From Piliocolobus tephrosceles (taxonomy: Eukaryota; Chordata; Mammalia; Primates; Cercopithecidae): DNA of 64,000 nucleotides. Of the stretch, positions 37,206-47,501 are shown in pieces. The stretch spans positions 132,161,411 to 132,225,410 of the forward strand of contig NC_045441.1 in assembly GCF_002776525.5 (NCBI RefSeq), given 5' to 3'. A model generated the notes under the pieces. That model ran no database searches, was not told where the DNA came from, and was given only the letters and a program-made list of their open reading frames with translations. Within the stretch, counting starts at the first letter, position 1, and each line of letters starts with the position of its first letter. The translations under genes and the position numbers were made by a program.

Positions 37206-37587
37206 TGTCAGGCCTCTGAGCCCAAGCTAAGCCATCATATCCCCTGTGACCTGCATGTATACATCCAGACGGCCTGAAGCAATTGAAGATCCACAAAAGA
37301 ACTGAAAATAGCCTTAACTGATGACATTCCACCATTGTGATTTCTTCCTGCCCACCCTAACTGATAGGATATAGTCTCCCCCACCCTTAAGTAGGTACTT
37401 TGTAATATTCTCCCCCGCCCTTAAGAATGTACTTTGTATGCCTATTCCAAACCTATAAGAACTAATGATAATCCCACCACCCTTTGCTAACTCCTTTTTT
37501 GGACTCAGCCCCCCTACACCCAGGTGAAATAAACAGCCTTGTTGCTCACACAAAGCCTATTGGTGGTCTCTTCACACACGTTACACA
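37206..37587 (+). mobile_element. LTR7 (HERV-H 3' LTR)
   Basis: It starts TGTCAGGCCTCTGAGCCC and ends near ttacaca. It contains a TATA-like tataaga (37454-37460) and the polyadenylation signal AATAAA (37528-37533). The repeated 'cacccttaag...tactttgta' units are typical of LTR7. It follows the env tail and a purine-rich tract, so it is the 3' LTR. In human, LTR7 copies act as promoters or enhancers in pluripotent cells; activity here is not shown by sequence alone. Confidence 0.92.
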
Positions 37588-38129
37588 TAGCTTCTTCTGT
37601 AATCTGTTAAATATATATGTTTAGCCAACCTGTCATCAAATCCCTAGGAACTGCATGTACAGTTGACAGAGAGGAACAAACTAGTTGATATTTTTATGAA
37701 TATGGGAGGTCATATATTCTGTAGTCAACATCTGTTTATCCCTTGATTCAAAAAAGACTACAATGGTTACAGGGGTGCCAGGAAAAACCAATGACGTGCA
37801 TAATTTGTAGTGCCATTATTCTGTCTACCACACAGAGTATGTCCTCCAAAGTCAATGCAAATAATCTAAAATAAATGATAAAAATTATATGTTTGGAGAA
37901 TAAAGCACACTTCTAAGTAAACATAGATCATTGTAGTCCCACTTGTTTATTTTTGCTTTTGTTGTGTGAGCTTTTATTGTGATACCTAAAAAATCATTAC
38001 CAAGGCCAGTATCAAAGAGCTTTTACCCAAAGTTTTCTTCTACTAACTTTGGAATGCCCTTGGCTGAGAGGAGGGGTCCATTCCGATGGTTGGGGGGTGC
38101 TTAGAATTTTATTTTTGATTTATAATTAC
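37588..38129. other. Intergenic with an ERV-like shared segment
   Basis: No gene is seen. The segment 38046-38110 (ggaatgcccttggctgagag, then a G-rich tract and 'cttagaattttattt') closely resembles 45178-45240, so both belong to one repeat family, probably the 3' end of an ERV internal region. The rest is AT-rich and unassigned. Confidence 0.45.
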
Positions 38130-38805
38130 TTCTGAGACTCAAAGAAAGAATCAATTTCCTTGCCATTTCCAGCTAGAACCTATTCTGATTCCTTGACTTT
38201 TGGCCTGTTTCTCTATATCCAAAGCCAGCAACATTGCATTCTCTCTGGCTCTTCTGTCTTCAAATCTTTCCAGTTAACTAAAATAGAGAAAGACTCTGAT
38301 TTTAAAGATTCATGTGATATGATTGGGCCCACTTGTCAAATCCAAGATAATCTTCTCATCTCAAGATTTCTTTTTTCTTTTTCTTTTTTTTTTTTGGAGA
38401 CGGAGTCTTGCTCTGTCACCCAGGCTGGCATGCAGTGGTGCGATCTCGGCTCACTGCAAGCTCCACCTCCTGGGTTCATGCCATTCTCCTATCTCAGCCT
38501 CCTGAGTAGCTGGGACTACAGGCACCCACCACCATGCCCAGCTAATTTTTTTGGATTTTTAGTGGAGATGGGGTTTAACCATGTTAGCCAGGATGGTCTC
38601 AATCTCCTGACTTCGTGATCTGCCTGCCTCGGCCTCCCAAAGTGCTGGATTACAAACATGAGCCACCACACCCAGCCATCTCAGGATTTCTAACACTAGA
38701 CACATCTGCAAAGTACCTTTTGCCAGGTAAGGTAACAGATTCACAGGCTCTGGAGGTCTTGGACTTCTTTGGAAGTCCACTATTCAGCCTACCACAACTA
38801 GTTAA
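38130..38805 (-). mobile_element. MLT1-type LTR, split by an Alu
   Basis: The left part (38130-38371) includes 'gggcccacttgtcaaatcc'; the right part (38678-38805) reads 'acacatctgcaaagtacc', 'ttttgccaggtaaggtaac' and 'ttcagcctaccacaac'. Together they form the reverse complement of an MLT1 LTR, diverged by ancient decay. Confidence 0.65.
38372..38677 (-). mobile_element. Alu element inside MLT1
   Basis: Reverse orientation, from a T-rich tail and 'gagacggagtcttgctctg' to 'cacacccagcc'. TSDs are atctcaagatttct (38358-38371) and atctcaggatttct (38678-38691), 14 bp with one mismatch. The 152-codon frame over this region is an Alu translation. Confidence 0.94.
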
Positions 38806-38984
38806 AAAATAAAAATAAAAATTTTTAGACTTATAAAGAATAACTTTAACAATATACACCAAGTAGTAAGTTTAATGTCGAATTATCAACAGCTTTCCCT
38901 TTACAGCCAGGAATACCATAGGATTTTCACTGTCATTATGTCTATTAAACGTTGTCCTGGAGGGTCTAAGTGATAAGATTGAAA

Positions 38985-39560
38985 TTGCCTTTGCAAAAAT
39001 TACAGCAATTAGAAGATTATGGCAGTGAAGGGGATCTAATCTGGCCAAACTCTTCTTGCCTTTGGTCTTCAAGCTGTCCTTAATTATTTCTGAGCTTAGG
39101 CTAAGGTAACTTTGGGAGACATTTAGTTTATAGTTTAAATGATAATAGCCCTTCCCTAAAACTCAACTGCTGTTGTAAAGCTAATGAGTGACCACTAGGC
39201 TAGGAGGATGGAGGGGCCTGAATTTTGCTAGGTCTAGACATAAAAGATTGCCAGTCATTATTCCAGAGGTCACAAGATATGCAACTTCCCCAATTACTTC
39301 CACAGATAACATCACTATCGTAGAACCTAAGATTGGCCTTTTGAGATATATTTTCAGGTTTTTCACAATGGCTTCAGCTGGACCTCCCAAGCTCCTGTGG
39401 CCCCACTTACAGGCAACTCAGCTTGTAGGAGGACCATCTTCCATACCCTTGTGATTGTACCCCCAATGAATCAACAACAAGCACTCACTGCCTAGCCAAC
39501 CCACGCCTTCCCTGATGACTGTCTTCACAAATTGTTTTTTGCTGGCCTTAATCTTTCAGG
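38985..39560 (+). mobile_element. Unnamed ERV LTR
   Basis: The phrase 'aactttgggagacatttag' followed by 'tttatagtttaaa' (39108-39141) recurs at 54070-54101. The later wording 'caatgaatcaacaacaagc' and 'cctagccaacccacg' parallels 54670-54705. These shared segments show one LTR superfamily with several copies in this window. Ends and family name are not certain. Confidence 0.5.
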
Positions 39561-40045
39561 AGGTATATCCTGCCATAAAACAAGGACATGTCAATTAGAA
39601 CTTCAGGTCTGCAATATAAGTCTAGCTTCTATAACTAAATTCTGTTAAAATTCAGACTGATAATGTCAATTATAAGCTAATCTTTCCAAGTACAGAACAG
39701 ACAAGCTGAGATCAATCAATCCTCCATCTACCCTGAGACATCTGCATAACTGATTTTCCTTTACTTCGTCTTTTTTTTTTTTTTGTAAAGCATTCACCTT
39801 ATCTTATGTAAAATGTAGATTTACAGAGCACTAACTAAAGTCTCACAAGGATGTAACCATTCACCTCACACCACCTACATGCCTTCTCCCATTCAAGGAA
39901 ATGTATAAATGCTAAACCTCCTGAAAACCGCTTTGGAGAACACAAGCATTGGCAATCTGGCACTGGTGGTTTCATTTCTTGGTGTAAATTACATAGCATG
40001 CTTTTAAAACTGCAGCTGCTTTTTGTCGTTTGTAATTTGGACTTT
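39561..40045. other. Intergenic, nothing recognised
   Basis: AT-rich sequence with a T12-T14 run near 39771. No exon or repeat is identified. Confidence 0.4.
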
Positions 40046-40059
40046 AGAAAAACATTGTG

Positions 40060-40467
40060 GGCCAGGTATGGTGGCTCACATCTGTAATCCCAGCATTTTG
40101 GAAGCCAAGGCAAGCAGATCCCTTGAGGCCAGGAGTTCGAGACCAGTGAAACTTGGGCTCTACTAAAAATTTTTTAAAAAGGGCCAGGCGCGGTGGCTCA
40201 CACCTGTAATCCCAGCACTCTGGGAGGCCGAGGTGGGCAGATCATGAGGTCAGGAGATCGAGATCATCCTGGCTAACACAGTGAAACCCCATCTCCACTT
40301 GAAAAAATACAAAAAATTAGCCAGGCGTGGTGGCAGGCACCTGTAGTCCCAGCTACTTGGGAGGCTGAGGCAGGAGAATGGCATGAACCCGGGAGGCAGA
40401 GCTTGCAGCGAGGGGAGATTGTGCCACTGCACTCCAGCCTGGGCAACACAGCGAGACTCCATCTCAA

Positions 40468-40502
<35 letters not shown>

Positions 40503-40688
40503 AAATTTTTAAAAAACATAGCCTGTGTGGTGGTGCATGCCTGTGATCCCAGCTACTCAGCAGGCTGAGGCATGAGAATTGCTTAAACCCAGGAGGCAGT
40601 AGTTGCAGTGAGCCAAGACATCAATACTGTACTCCAGACTGGGTGACAAAGCCAGACACTGTCTCAAAAAAAAAGAGAAGAAAAGAAA
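40060..40688 (+). mobile_element. Older Alu (AluJ/S-like) split by a younger Alu
   Basis: The left arm lies at 40060-40180 and the right arm at 40501-40688. The outer element has perfect 14-bp TSDs, agaaaaacattgtg, at 40046-40059 and 40689-40702. The old Alu has a deletion in its left arm ('gagaccagtgaaacttgg'). Confidence 0.94.
40181..40500 (+). mobile_element. AluY-like element nested in an Alu
   Basis: Complete, with an (AATA)n tail at about 40467-40503. It sits in the A/T-rich linker of the older Alu, whose duplicated site is aaaaattttttaaaaa (40165-40180) and aaaaatttttaaaaaa (40501-40516). Confidence 0.93.
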
Positions 40689-40702
40689 AGAAAAACATTG
40701 TG

Positions 40703-41027
40703 ATCAATTTCTGTTAATTTTAAATCAAAAGGTACAGGAAACCATGTTCTTTCACCCCAAAGTTAAGAGATTTGAGAGTATTCTGTTAAAAGAGCCCTCT
40801 TGGTCCCTTGGAGATGTAAATCTTACCATGTCTGTGAAATGTTAACATCTAGAAAATTAGCTAAGCAGCAATCCAGCTGAGATCAGAGATGAAAACCAGT
40901 TAAAGTTCTTTAGACCCACCACAAAATTTCTTTCCTCAGGAGATGCCTTTAGCTCAGGGAAGAAACGTTTATAAGAAATTAATTTGAAGTGTTTGTTTTA
41001 ATTTACTTGTATTGTAATCTCTCACAG
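40703..41027. other. Intergenic, nothing recognised
   Basis: No exon is visible. It may belong to the ERV relic that follows. Confidence 0.35.
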
Positions 41028-41345
41028 GGTTCTTCTGGTGTGCTGCATAAAGAAAGACCACAACATTGCAGTAGAGAAAGAGTTTAATAGACATGAGGCT
41101 GGCCACACCTTCTGGGAGATGGAGTTAGTGATACAGGAGGTAGAAAGAAATTATTTAGGCAGATAGTGAAGGTAAAGGAGTCCTTGGCAAGTCTTCTCTT
41201 TTAACAAAAAGTAGCCCCCAAAGAATTTCTTTTCTAACAAAGAACAGCCTGGAAAATTGAGCTGCAAACATAGTTAAGCAAGGTGGAAGCTTGCACGGGT
41301 GAATGCCAGCAATTGTGCCAATAGGAAAAGACTACCAGGGGACCA
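41028..41345 (-). mobile_element. Unnamed ERV LTR, U3/U5-like part
   Basis: Its reverse complement shares a near-identical stretch of about 30 bases with 54793-54822 (agcctca, one variable base, gtctattaaact), then 'ttactgcaatg' and 'ggtctttctttgtgcagca' variants. These two are therefore copies of one LTR family in opposite orientation. The family name is not known to me. Confidence 0.6.
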
Positions 41346-41427
41346 GGTATGTTCAACATGAAGGCCCCATTTTCTTTTTTTTTTTTTTTCTTTTTGTCAC
41401 CACATGTGCAGTAAAGAAGCAGGCAAG

Positions 41428-42449
41428 ATTCTGCTCCAAGATGGCTGAATAGGAACAGCTCCAGTCTGTAGCTCCCAGCATGATCGATGCAGAAGACGGG
41501 TGATTTCTGCATTTCCAACTGAGGTATCTGGCTCATCTCACTGGGACTGATTGGACAGTGGATGCAACCCACAGAGGGCAAACTGAAACAAGGCAGAGCA
41601 TTGCCTCATCCGGGAAGCTCAAGGGATCTGGGGATTTCCCTTTCCTAGCCAAGGTAAGCCATGACAGACAGTACCTGGAAAATAGGGACACTCCCACCCA
41701 AATACCATGCTTTTCCAACAGTTTTAGCAAATGGCACACCAGGAGATTATATCCCACACCTGGCTCGGCAGGTCCTATGCCCATGGAGCCTTGCTCACTA
41801 CTAGCGCAGCAGTCTGAGATCGAACTGCAAGGTGGCAGCCTGACTGGGGGAGGGGCTTCCACCATTGCTGAAGTGTGAGTAGGTAAACAAAGCAGCTGGG
41901 GAAGCACGAACTGGGCAGAGCCCACCGCAGCTCAGCAAGGGCTGTTGCCTCTGTACATTCCGCCTCTGGGGGCAGAGTATAGCTGAACAAAAGGCAGCAG
42001 AAACTTCCGCAGATATAAACATCTCTGCTTGACAGCTCTGAAGACAGCAGTACCTCTCCCAGCATGGTGTTTGAGCTCTGAGAACAGACAGACTGCCTCC
42101 TCAAGTGGGTCCCTGACCCCCATGTAGCCTAACTGGGAGACACCTCCCAGTAGGGGCCGACTGATACCTCATACAGTTAGGTGCCCCTCTGGGATGAAGC
42201 TTCTAGAGGAAGGATCAGGCAGCAATATTTGCTTTTCTGCAGCCTCCGCTGGTGATGCCCAGGTAAACAGGGTCTGGAGCGGAACTCCAGCAAACTCCAA
42301 CAGACCTGCAGCTGAGGGACCAGACTGTTAGAAGTAAAACTAACAAACAGAAAGGAATAGCATCAACATCAACAAAAAGGACATCCACACCAAAACCCCA
42401 GTTGTAGGTCACTAACATCAAAGACCAAAGGTAGATAAAACCAAAAAAG
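41428..42449 (+). promoter_or_regulatory. L1 5' UTR with YY1-type site
   Basis: The L1 internal promoter region. The YY1 core aagatggc lies at 41438-41445, about 10 bases from the element start, as in L1PA elements where YY1 fixes the transcription start. The primate L1 5' UTR also carries an antisense promoter; a 130-codon minus-strand frame (41533-41925) overlies it. Whether this copy is active cannot be read from sequence. Confidence 0.75.
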
Positions 42450-43322
42450 ATGGGGAGAAACCAGAGAAGAAAAGCTGAAAATTCTAAAAACCAGAGCAGT
42501 TCTTCTCCTCCAAAGGATTGTGGCTCCTCACCAGCAACAGAACAAAGCTGAATGAAGAATGACTTTGACAAGCTGACAGAAGTAGGCTTCAGAAGGTTGG
42601 TAATAACAAATTACTCTGATCTAAAGGAGGATGTTCGAACCCATTGCAACGAAGTTAAAAATCTTGAAAACAGATTAGACAAATGGCTAACTAGAATAAA
42701 CAGTGAAGAGAAGACCTTAAACAACCTGATGGAGCTTAAAACCATGGCACAAGAACTTCATGATGCATGCACAACCTTCAATAGCCGATTTGATCAAGTG
42801 AAACAAAGGGTATCAGTGATTGAAGATCAAATCAATAAAATAAAGGGAGAAGTTTAGAGAAAAAAGAGCAAAAAGAAATGAACAAAGCCTCCAAGAACTA
42901 TGGGACTATGTGAAAAGACCAAATCTATGATTGGTGTACCTGAAAGTGACAGAAAGAATACAACCAAGTTGAAAAACACTCTTCAGGATATTATTCAGGA
43001 GAACTTCCCCAATCTAACAAGGCAGGCCAGCATTCAATATCAGGAAATACAGAGAACACAACAAAGATACTCCTCGAGAAGAGCAAAAGTAAGACACATA
43101 ATTGTCAGATTCACCAAGGTTGAAATGAAGGAACAACTGTTAAGGGTAGCCAGAGAGAAAGGTCAGGTTACTCATAAAGCGAAACCCATCAGACTAACAG
43201 CAGATCTCTCTGCAGAAAGTCTACAAGCCAGAAGAGAGCGGGGGCCAATATTCAACATTCTTAAAGAAAAGAATTTTCAACCCAGAATTTCATATCCAGC
43301 CAAGCTAAGCTTCATAAAGTGA
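42450..43322 (+). pseudogene. L1 ORF1p remnant
   Basis: The ATG at 42450 opens ORF1 in the expected place. An in-frame TGA at 42549-42551 falls where related L1s read Trp. The same frame then runs 42552-42857 (coiled coil, heptad-rich region with NLENRLDKWL) to another stop, and the RRM/C-terminal part is open at 42900-43322 (RHIIVRFTKVEM, PIRLTADLSAE). At least two disabling changes prevent a full ORF1p. Confidence 0.85.
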
Positions 43323-43997
43323 AGGAGAAATAAATTCCTTTACAGACAAGCAAATGCTGTCACCACAAGCCTACCTTACAAGAGCTCCTGAGGAAAGCAG
43401 TAAACATGGAAAGGAACAACCAGTACCAGCCACTGCAAAAACATGCCAAATTGTAAAGACCATCAATGCTAGGAAGAAACTGCATCAACTAATGGGCAAA
43501 ATAACCCGTTAACATCATAATGGCAGGATCAAATTCACACATAACAATATTAACCTTAAATGTAAATGGACTAAATGCCCCAATTAAAAGACACAGACTG
43601 GCAAATTGGATAAAGAGTCAAGACTCATCAGTGTGCTGTATTCAGGAGACCCATCTAATGTGCAAATACACACATAGGCTCAAAATAAAGGGATGGAGGA
43701 AGATCTACCAAGCAATTGGAAAGCAAAAAAAAGCAGGGGTTGCAATCCTAGTCTCTGATAAAACAGACTTTAAACCAACCAAGATCAAAAGAGACAAAGA
43801 AGGCCATTACATAATGGTAAAGGGATCAATTCAACAAGAAGAGCTAACTATCCTAAATATATATGCACCCAATACAGGAGAACCCATATTCATAAAGCAA
43901 GTCCTTAGAGAACTACAAAGAGACTTAGACTCCCACACAACAATAATGGGAGACTTTAACACCCCACTGTCAATATTAGACAGATCAACAAGACAGA

Positions 43998-44000
<3 letters not shown>

Positions 44001-44030
<30 letters not shown>

Positions 44031-44438
44031 NNNNNNNNNNNNNNNNNNNNNNNNNNNNNNNNNNNNNNNNNNNNNNNNNNNNNNNNNNNNNNNNNNNNNN
44101 NNNNNNNNNNNNNNNNNNNNNNNNNNNNNNTTTTTTTTTTTTTTTTTTTTTTTTTTGAGACGGAGTCTCGCTCTGTTCCCCAGGCTGGAGTGCAGTGGCC
44201 GGATCTCAGCTCACTGCAAGCTTCGCCTCCCAGGTTTACGCCATTCTCCTGCCTCAGCCTCCCGAGTAGCTGGGACTACAGGCGCCCACCACCTCGCCCG
44301 GCTAGTTTTTTGTATTTTTTAGTAGAGACGGGGTTTCACAGTGTTAGCCAGGATGGTCTCGATCTCCTGACCTCGTGATCCGCCCGTCTCGGCCTCCCAA
44401 AGTGCTGGGATTACAGGCTTGAGCCACCGCGCCCGGCC
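44001..44438 (-). mobile_element. AluYR-type Alu containing an assembly gap
   Basis: Reverse orientation: T30 (44001-44030), 100 N, T26 (44131-44156), then a well-preserved Alu with ccggatctcagctcact, tttacgccattc, cacctcgcccggctag and acaggcttgagccacc. Perfect 12-bp TSDs, caagacagaagt, lie at 43989-44000 and 44439-44450. The insertion is young and inside L1 ORF2. Confidence 0.95.
44031..44130. other. Assembly gap (100 N)
   Basis: Exactly 100 N between two poly(T) runs. A round 100 usually marks a gap of unknown length. TSDs on both sides of the Alu show that only A-tail sequence need be missing. Confidence 0.97.
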
Positions 44439-44969
44439 CAAGACAGAAGTTTAACAAGGATATCCAGGACTTGAACTCAGCTCTGAACCAAGCTGACCTA
44501 ATAGACATCTACAGAACTCTCCACCCCAAATCAACAGAAGATACATTCTTCTCAGCACCACATTGCACTTATTCGAAAATTGACTACATACTTGGAAGTA
44601 AAGCAATCCTCAGCAAATGTAATAGAACATAAATCACACCAAACTGTCTCTCAGACCACAGTGCAATCAAATTAGAATTCAGGATTAAGAAACTCACTCA
44701 AAACTGCACGACTACATGAAAATTGAACAATTGCTCCTAAATGACTACTAGACAAATAACAAAATGAAGGCAGAAACAAAGATGTTCTTTGAAACCAATG
44801 AGAACAAAAACACAAAGTATCAGAATCTCTGGGACACATTTAAAGCAGTGTGTAGAGGGAAATTTATAGCACTAAATGCCCACAAGACAAAATGGGAAAG
44901 ATCTAAAATCAACACTCTAACATCACAGTTAAAAGAACTAGAGAAGCAAGAGCAAACAAATTCAAAAGC

Positions 44970-45066
44970 TAGCCAGGCTGGTCTTAAACTCCTGACCTCA
45001 AGTGATCCACCTGCCTCTGCCTTCCAAAGTACTGGGATTACAGGAGCTAGCCACCACATCCAGCCT
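44970..45066 (-). mobile_element. Alu fragment at an L1 deletion junction
   Basis: A 5' (left-arm) part of a minus-strand Alu, 'agccaggctggtcttaaactc' to 'ccaccacatccagcc'. It has no A-tail and no TSD and is fused to L1 ORF2 at the shared tetramer tagc (44970-44973). Confidence 0.85.
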
Positions 45067-45524
45067 GTTCTATTAGTCTTAAGGTCTTTGTGTTGATGTT
45101 GACACTGGTCAGCTGTGAGGCACATCCAACGGCCCTCCACTTCCCATCATGGCCTGAACTAATTTTTCAGGTTAACTCTGGAATGCCCTTAGCAGAGGGG
45201 AGGGCCTATCAGTCAGTTGGGTGGCTTAGAATTTTATTTCTTTTTTACACCTTACTAACTGTATGCACTCCCTTTGTTTGCTTCTGTTTTATTGAGCAGA
45301 TTTGTGCCAAGAATAATGTAAAACTTCACTGGCCTTTTTGAAAGCTTAAGTTCTTCCTCTGTGCTACGAAACAAAAATTTGCTACCTTGTTTTTTAAATC
45401 AGTAAGGGCTTCAGCCTGTGAGACAGATAAACTTTAACTTGTTCCATTCACAAAGCCACAGTTTGATTCCAACTGTTTTTTTTTAAACTAATGAGTTTTG
45501 CCTGACGCATGGGTAAAATAGTAA
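45067..45524 (+). other. ERV internal-type segment and unassigned sequence
   Basis: 45068-45250 reads like the end of an ERV internal region: 'ggtcagctgtgaggcacatcc', 'aatgcccttagcagagggg' and a G-rich tract. It shares about 70 bases with 38046-38110. A frame of 83 codons (45090-45341) runs across it but I recognise no domain. The remainder to 45524 is unassigned. Confidence 0.4.
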
Positions 45525-46120
45525 AATCTGTGAACCCCAAATAACTGAGACAGGTCTTAGTCAAATTAGAAAGTTTGTTTTGCCAAAGTTAAGAAAGCAC
45601 CCATGACACAACCTCAGGACATCCTGACAACATGTGCTCAAGGTGGTCGGGGTACAGTTTGCTTTTACACATTTTAGGGAGATATGAGACATCAATCAAT
45701 ATGTGTAAAATGTACATTGGTTCAGTCCAGTAAGGAAGGACAACTCAAAGTGGGGGTTTCCACGTTAGAAGTCGATAAAAGACAAAAGGCTACATTATTT
45801 TAAGGACTTGATCAGTCTTCCACTGAATACACAATTTAATTTGTCTCAGTGAATCTGCATTTTTACATAAACAATAGTTCAGAGGAAGTAATTAGATATG
45901 TATTTGTCTCAGGTGAGCCTCAGAGGGATGACTTTGAGTTCTGTTGGTTCTTTGTCCACAAAGAATTTCCTTGTGGGAAAATTGTGAGGGAGGTATGTAG
46001 CTTCTTGTCTTTGCAGATCTTATTTAGGGATAATAAAATGGGAGTCAGATTTGCCCTAAGCAATTTCCAGCTTGCCTTTTCCCTTTGGCTTAGTGATTTT
46101 GTGGTGCCAAGATTTATTTT
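45525..46120 (-). mobile_element. ERV LTR (family not certain)
   Basis: The reverse complement ends with a polyadenylation-like aacaaactttctaatttg and 'gacctgtctcag', preceded by 'gagcacatgttgtcagg' and 'tgaggttgtgtcatggg'. The last two phrases also occur, varied, at 56951-56990. It is probably a solo LTR of the same broad group, decayed. Confidence 0.5.
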
Positions 46121-46486
46121 CCTTTCACAAATCAAAACTATAAAATCTTTGTCTGTATTTTTATGTGTACTTGTGTAAATGTTTGTGTTTGTATATAGTA
46201 TACACGTTACAAAACTGACTTGTAAAAAGGCCCAAATGAACCTTTAAGTTTCCTGCCTTTAGGATACTTGCCTAACATATAGTAATATAAAAATAGTTAA
46301 TAGAAAATTTAACTTGAGATGATGACCAGATGTGTCCTATGTCTTATAAACTTTTCCAAACATAATTGTTAAGGGTGAATAAATTAAATAGATATAAATG
46401 GGATAAGAGTTTATAAATGAACCTTAATATCTATTAAGTTTTATAATATACTTACTTAAAAAGGTTGTGATGGTTAATTCTGAGTA
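46121..46486. other. Intergenic, nothing recognised
   Basis: AT-rich sequence without recognisable exon or repeat. Confidence 0.35.
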
Positions 46487-46673
46487 TCAACTTGATAGGA
46501 TTGAAAAATGCAAAGTATTGATCCTGGCTGTGTCTTTGAGGGTGTTGCCAAAAGAGATTAACATTTGAGTCAGTGGACTGGGAAAGGCAGACCCACCCTT
46601 AATCTGGGTGGGCACCATCAAAATCAGCCACTAGAATATAAAGTAGGCAGAAAAATGTAAAACGACGAGACTG

Positions 46674-46970
46674 GGACCAGGCGCAGTGGTTCATGCCTGT
46701 AATCCCAGAACTTTGGAAGGTCAAGGCGGGTGGAACACCTGAGGTCAGAAGTTCAAGACCAGCCTAGCTAACATGACAAAACCTTGTCTCTACTAAAAAT
46801 ACCAAAATTAGTCAGAAGTGGTGGCAGGCACCTGTAATCCCAGCTACTCAAGAGGCTGAGGCAGGAGAATCGCTTGAATCCGGGAGGCGGAGATTGCAGT
46901 GAGCTAAGATCGTACCACTGCATTCCAGCCTGGGACACAAGAGTGAGACTTTGTTTCAAAAAAAAAACAA
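46674..46970 (+). mobile_element. Alu element inside LTR
   Basis: Complete Alu from ggaccaggcgcag to a short A-tail. Imperfect TSDs (gacgagactgg to the left, cactagactgg to the right) flank it. Confidence 0.9.
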
Positions 46971-47147
46971 AACACTAGACTGGCCTAGCCTCCCAGCCAA
47001 CATGTTGCTCCCAAGCTGGACCCTTCCTGCCCTTGAACATCAGACTCCAAGTTCTTCAGTTTTGGGACTCAGACTGGCTTTCCTTGCTGCTCAGCTTCTA
47101 GACAGCCTATTGTGGGACCTTGTGATCCTGTAAGTTAATATTTGATA

Positions 47148-47245
47148 AACTCATATATATAATATATATATATGAGTTTACATATATGAGTTTTATATAT
47201 ATCCTATTATATATATGAGTTTATATATATATATATCTCCTATTA
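47148..47245. repeat. AT-rich microsatellite with gagttta spacers
   Basis: (TA)n runs are separated by repeated 'atatgagttt' units, giving a local minisatellite-like pattern. It is likely unstable in length. Confidence 0.85.
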
Positions 47246-47501
47246 CTTCTGTCTCTCTAGAGAACCCTAATACAAACGTTTTTAAAGGTTTTTTAAATCT
47301 TTTTGGTAACGATACCCTTAAAATTTGCTATGCTAAATTAAAGGATGAATATTCATTGAATATCCAAATTATCTCTAAATAAGATATAATTCTAAGACAT
47401 TAATGACTAATTATGAGTTGAAGCTTAAATATTTTGACTTCTTATTTCAGAGAAACAAGATATTTATATTTGTTAGTAAAAATGTCCTGCTCTACATTTT
47501 T

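Larger units (their letters stand above)
41428..44972 (+). mobile_element. L1PA element with 5' UTR, cut off in ORF2
   Basis: It starts at or near the true L1 5' end and has a 5' UTR (41428-42449), ORF1 (42450 to about 43450) and the first part of ORF2 (43520-44972), with an AluYR nested at 44001-44438. Homology ends abruptly at 44970-44973, where the sequence becomes a reverse-orientation Alu fragment. The rest of ORF2, the 3' UTR and the A-tail are missing. Loss of the 3' side is not produced by retrotransposition, so a later deletion is inferred. Confidence 0.9.
43520..44972 (+). pseudogene. L1 ORF2p endonuclease remnant, interrupted by an Alu
   Basis: It begins MAGSNSHITILTLNVNGLN with the QETHL motif, NIYAP and GDFN all intact to codon 159. 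The AluYR insertion at 44001 then breaks it. After the Alu, 44451-44972 continues with the SDHSAIK-type region in disrupted frames. The apparent 212-codon frame ending in F and X residues is an artefact of the poly(T) and N gap. No reverse-transcriptase domain remains. Confidence 0.85.
46487..47277 (+). mobile_element. MLT2-like LTR with inserted Alu
   Basis: The start 'gatggttaattctgagtatc', then 'ctgtgtctttgagggtgttg', 'gattaacatttgagtcagtg', and the end 'tctctctagagaaccctaatac' follow the plan of ERVL-type LTRs of the MLT2 kind as I remember them. The AT microsatellite near the end is at the customary position. An Alu splits it at 46674. Confidence 0.55.

Noticed and set aside
38160..38618. 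152-codon plus-strand frame
   Set aside because: It is the translation of an MLT1 LTR joined to a minus-strand Alu, with the usual Alu peptide ETESCSVTQAG.
43520..44158. 212-codon frame ending in runs of F and X
   Set aside because: It crosses L1 ORF2, the poly(T) of an Alu and the N gap. Only the first 159 codons are L1 sequence; the rest is an artefact.
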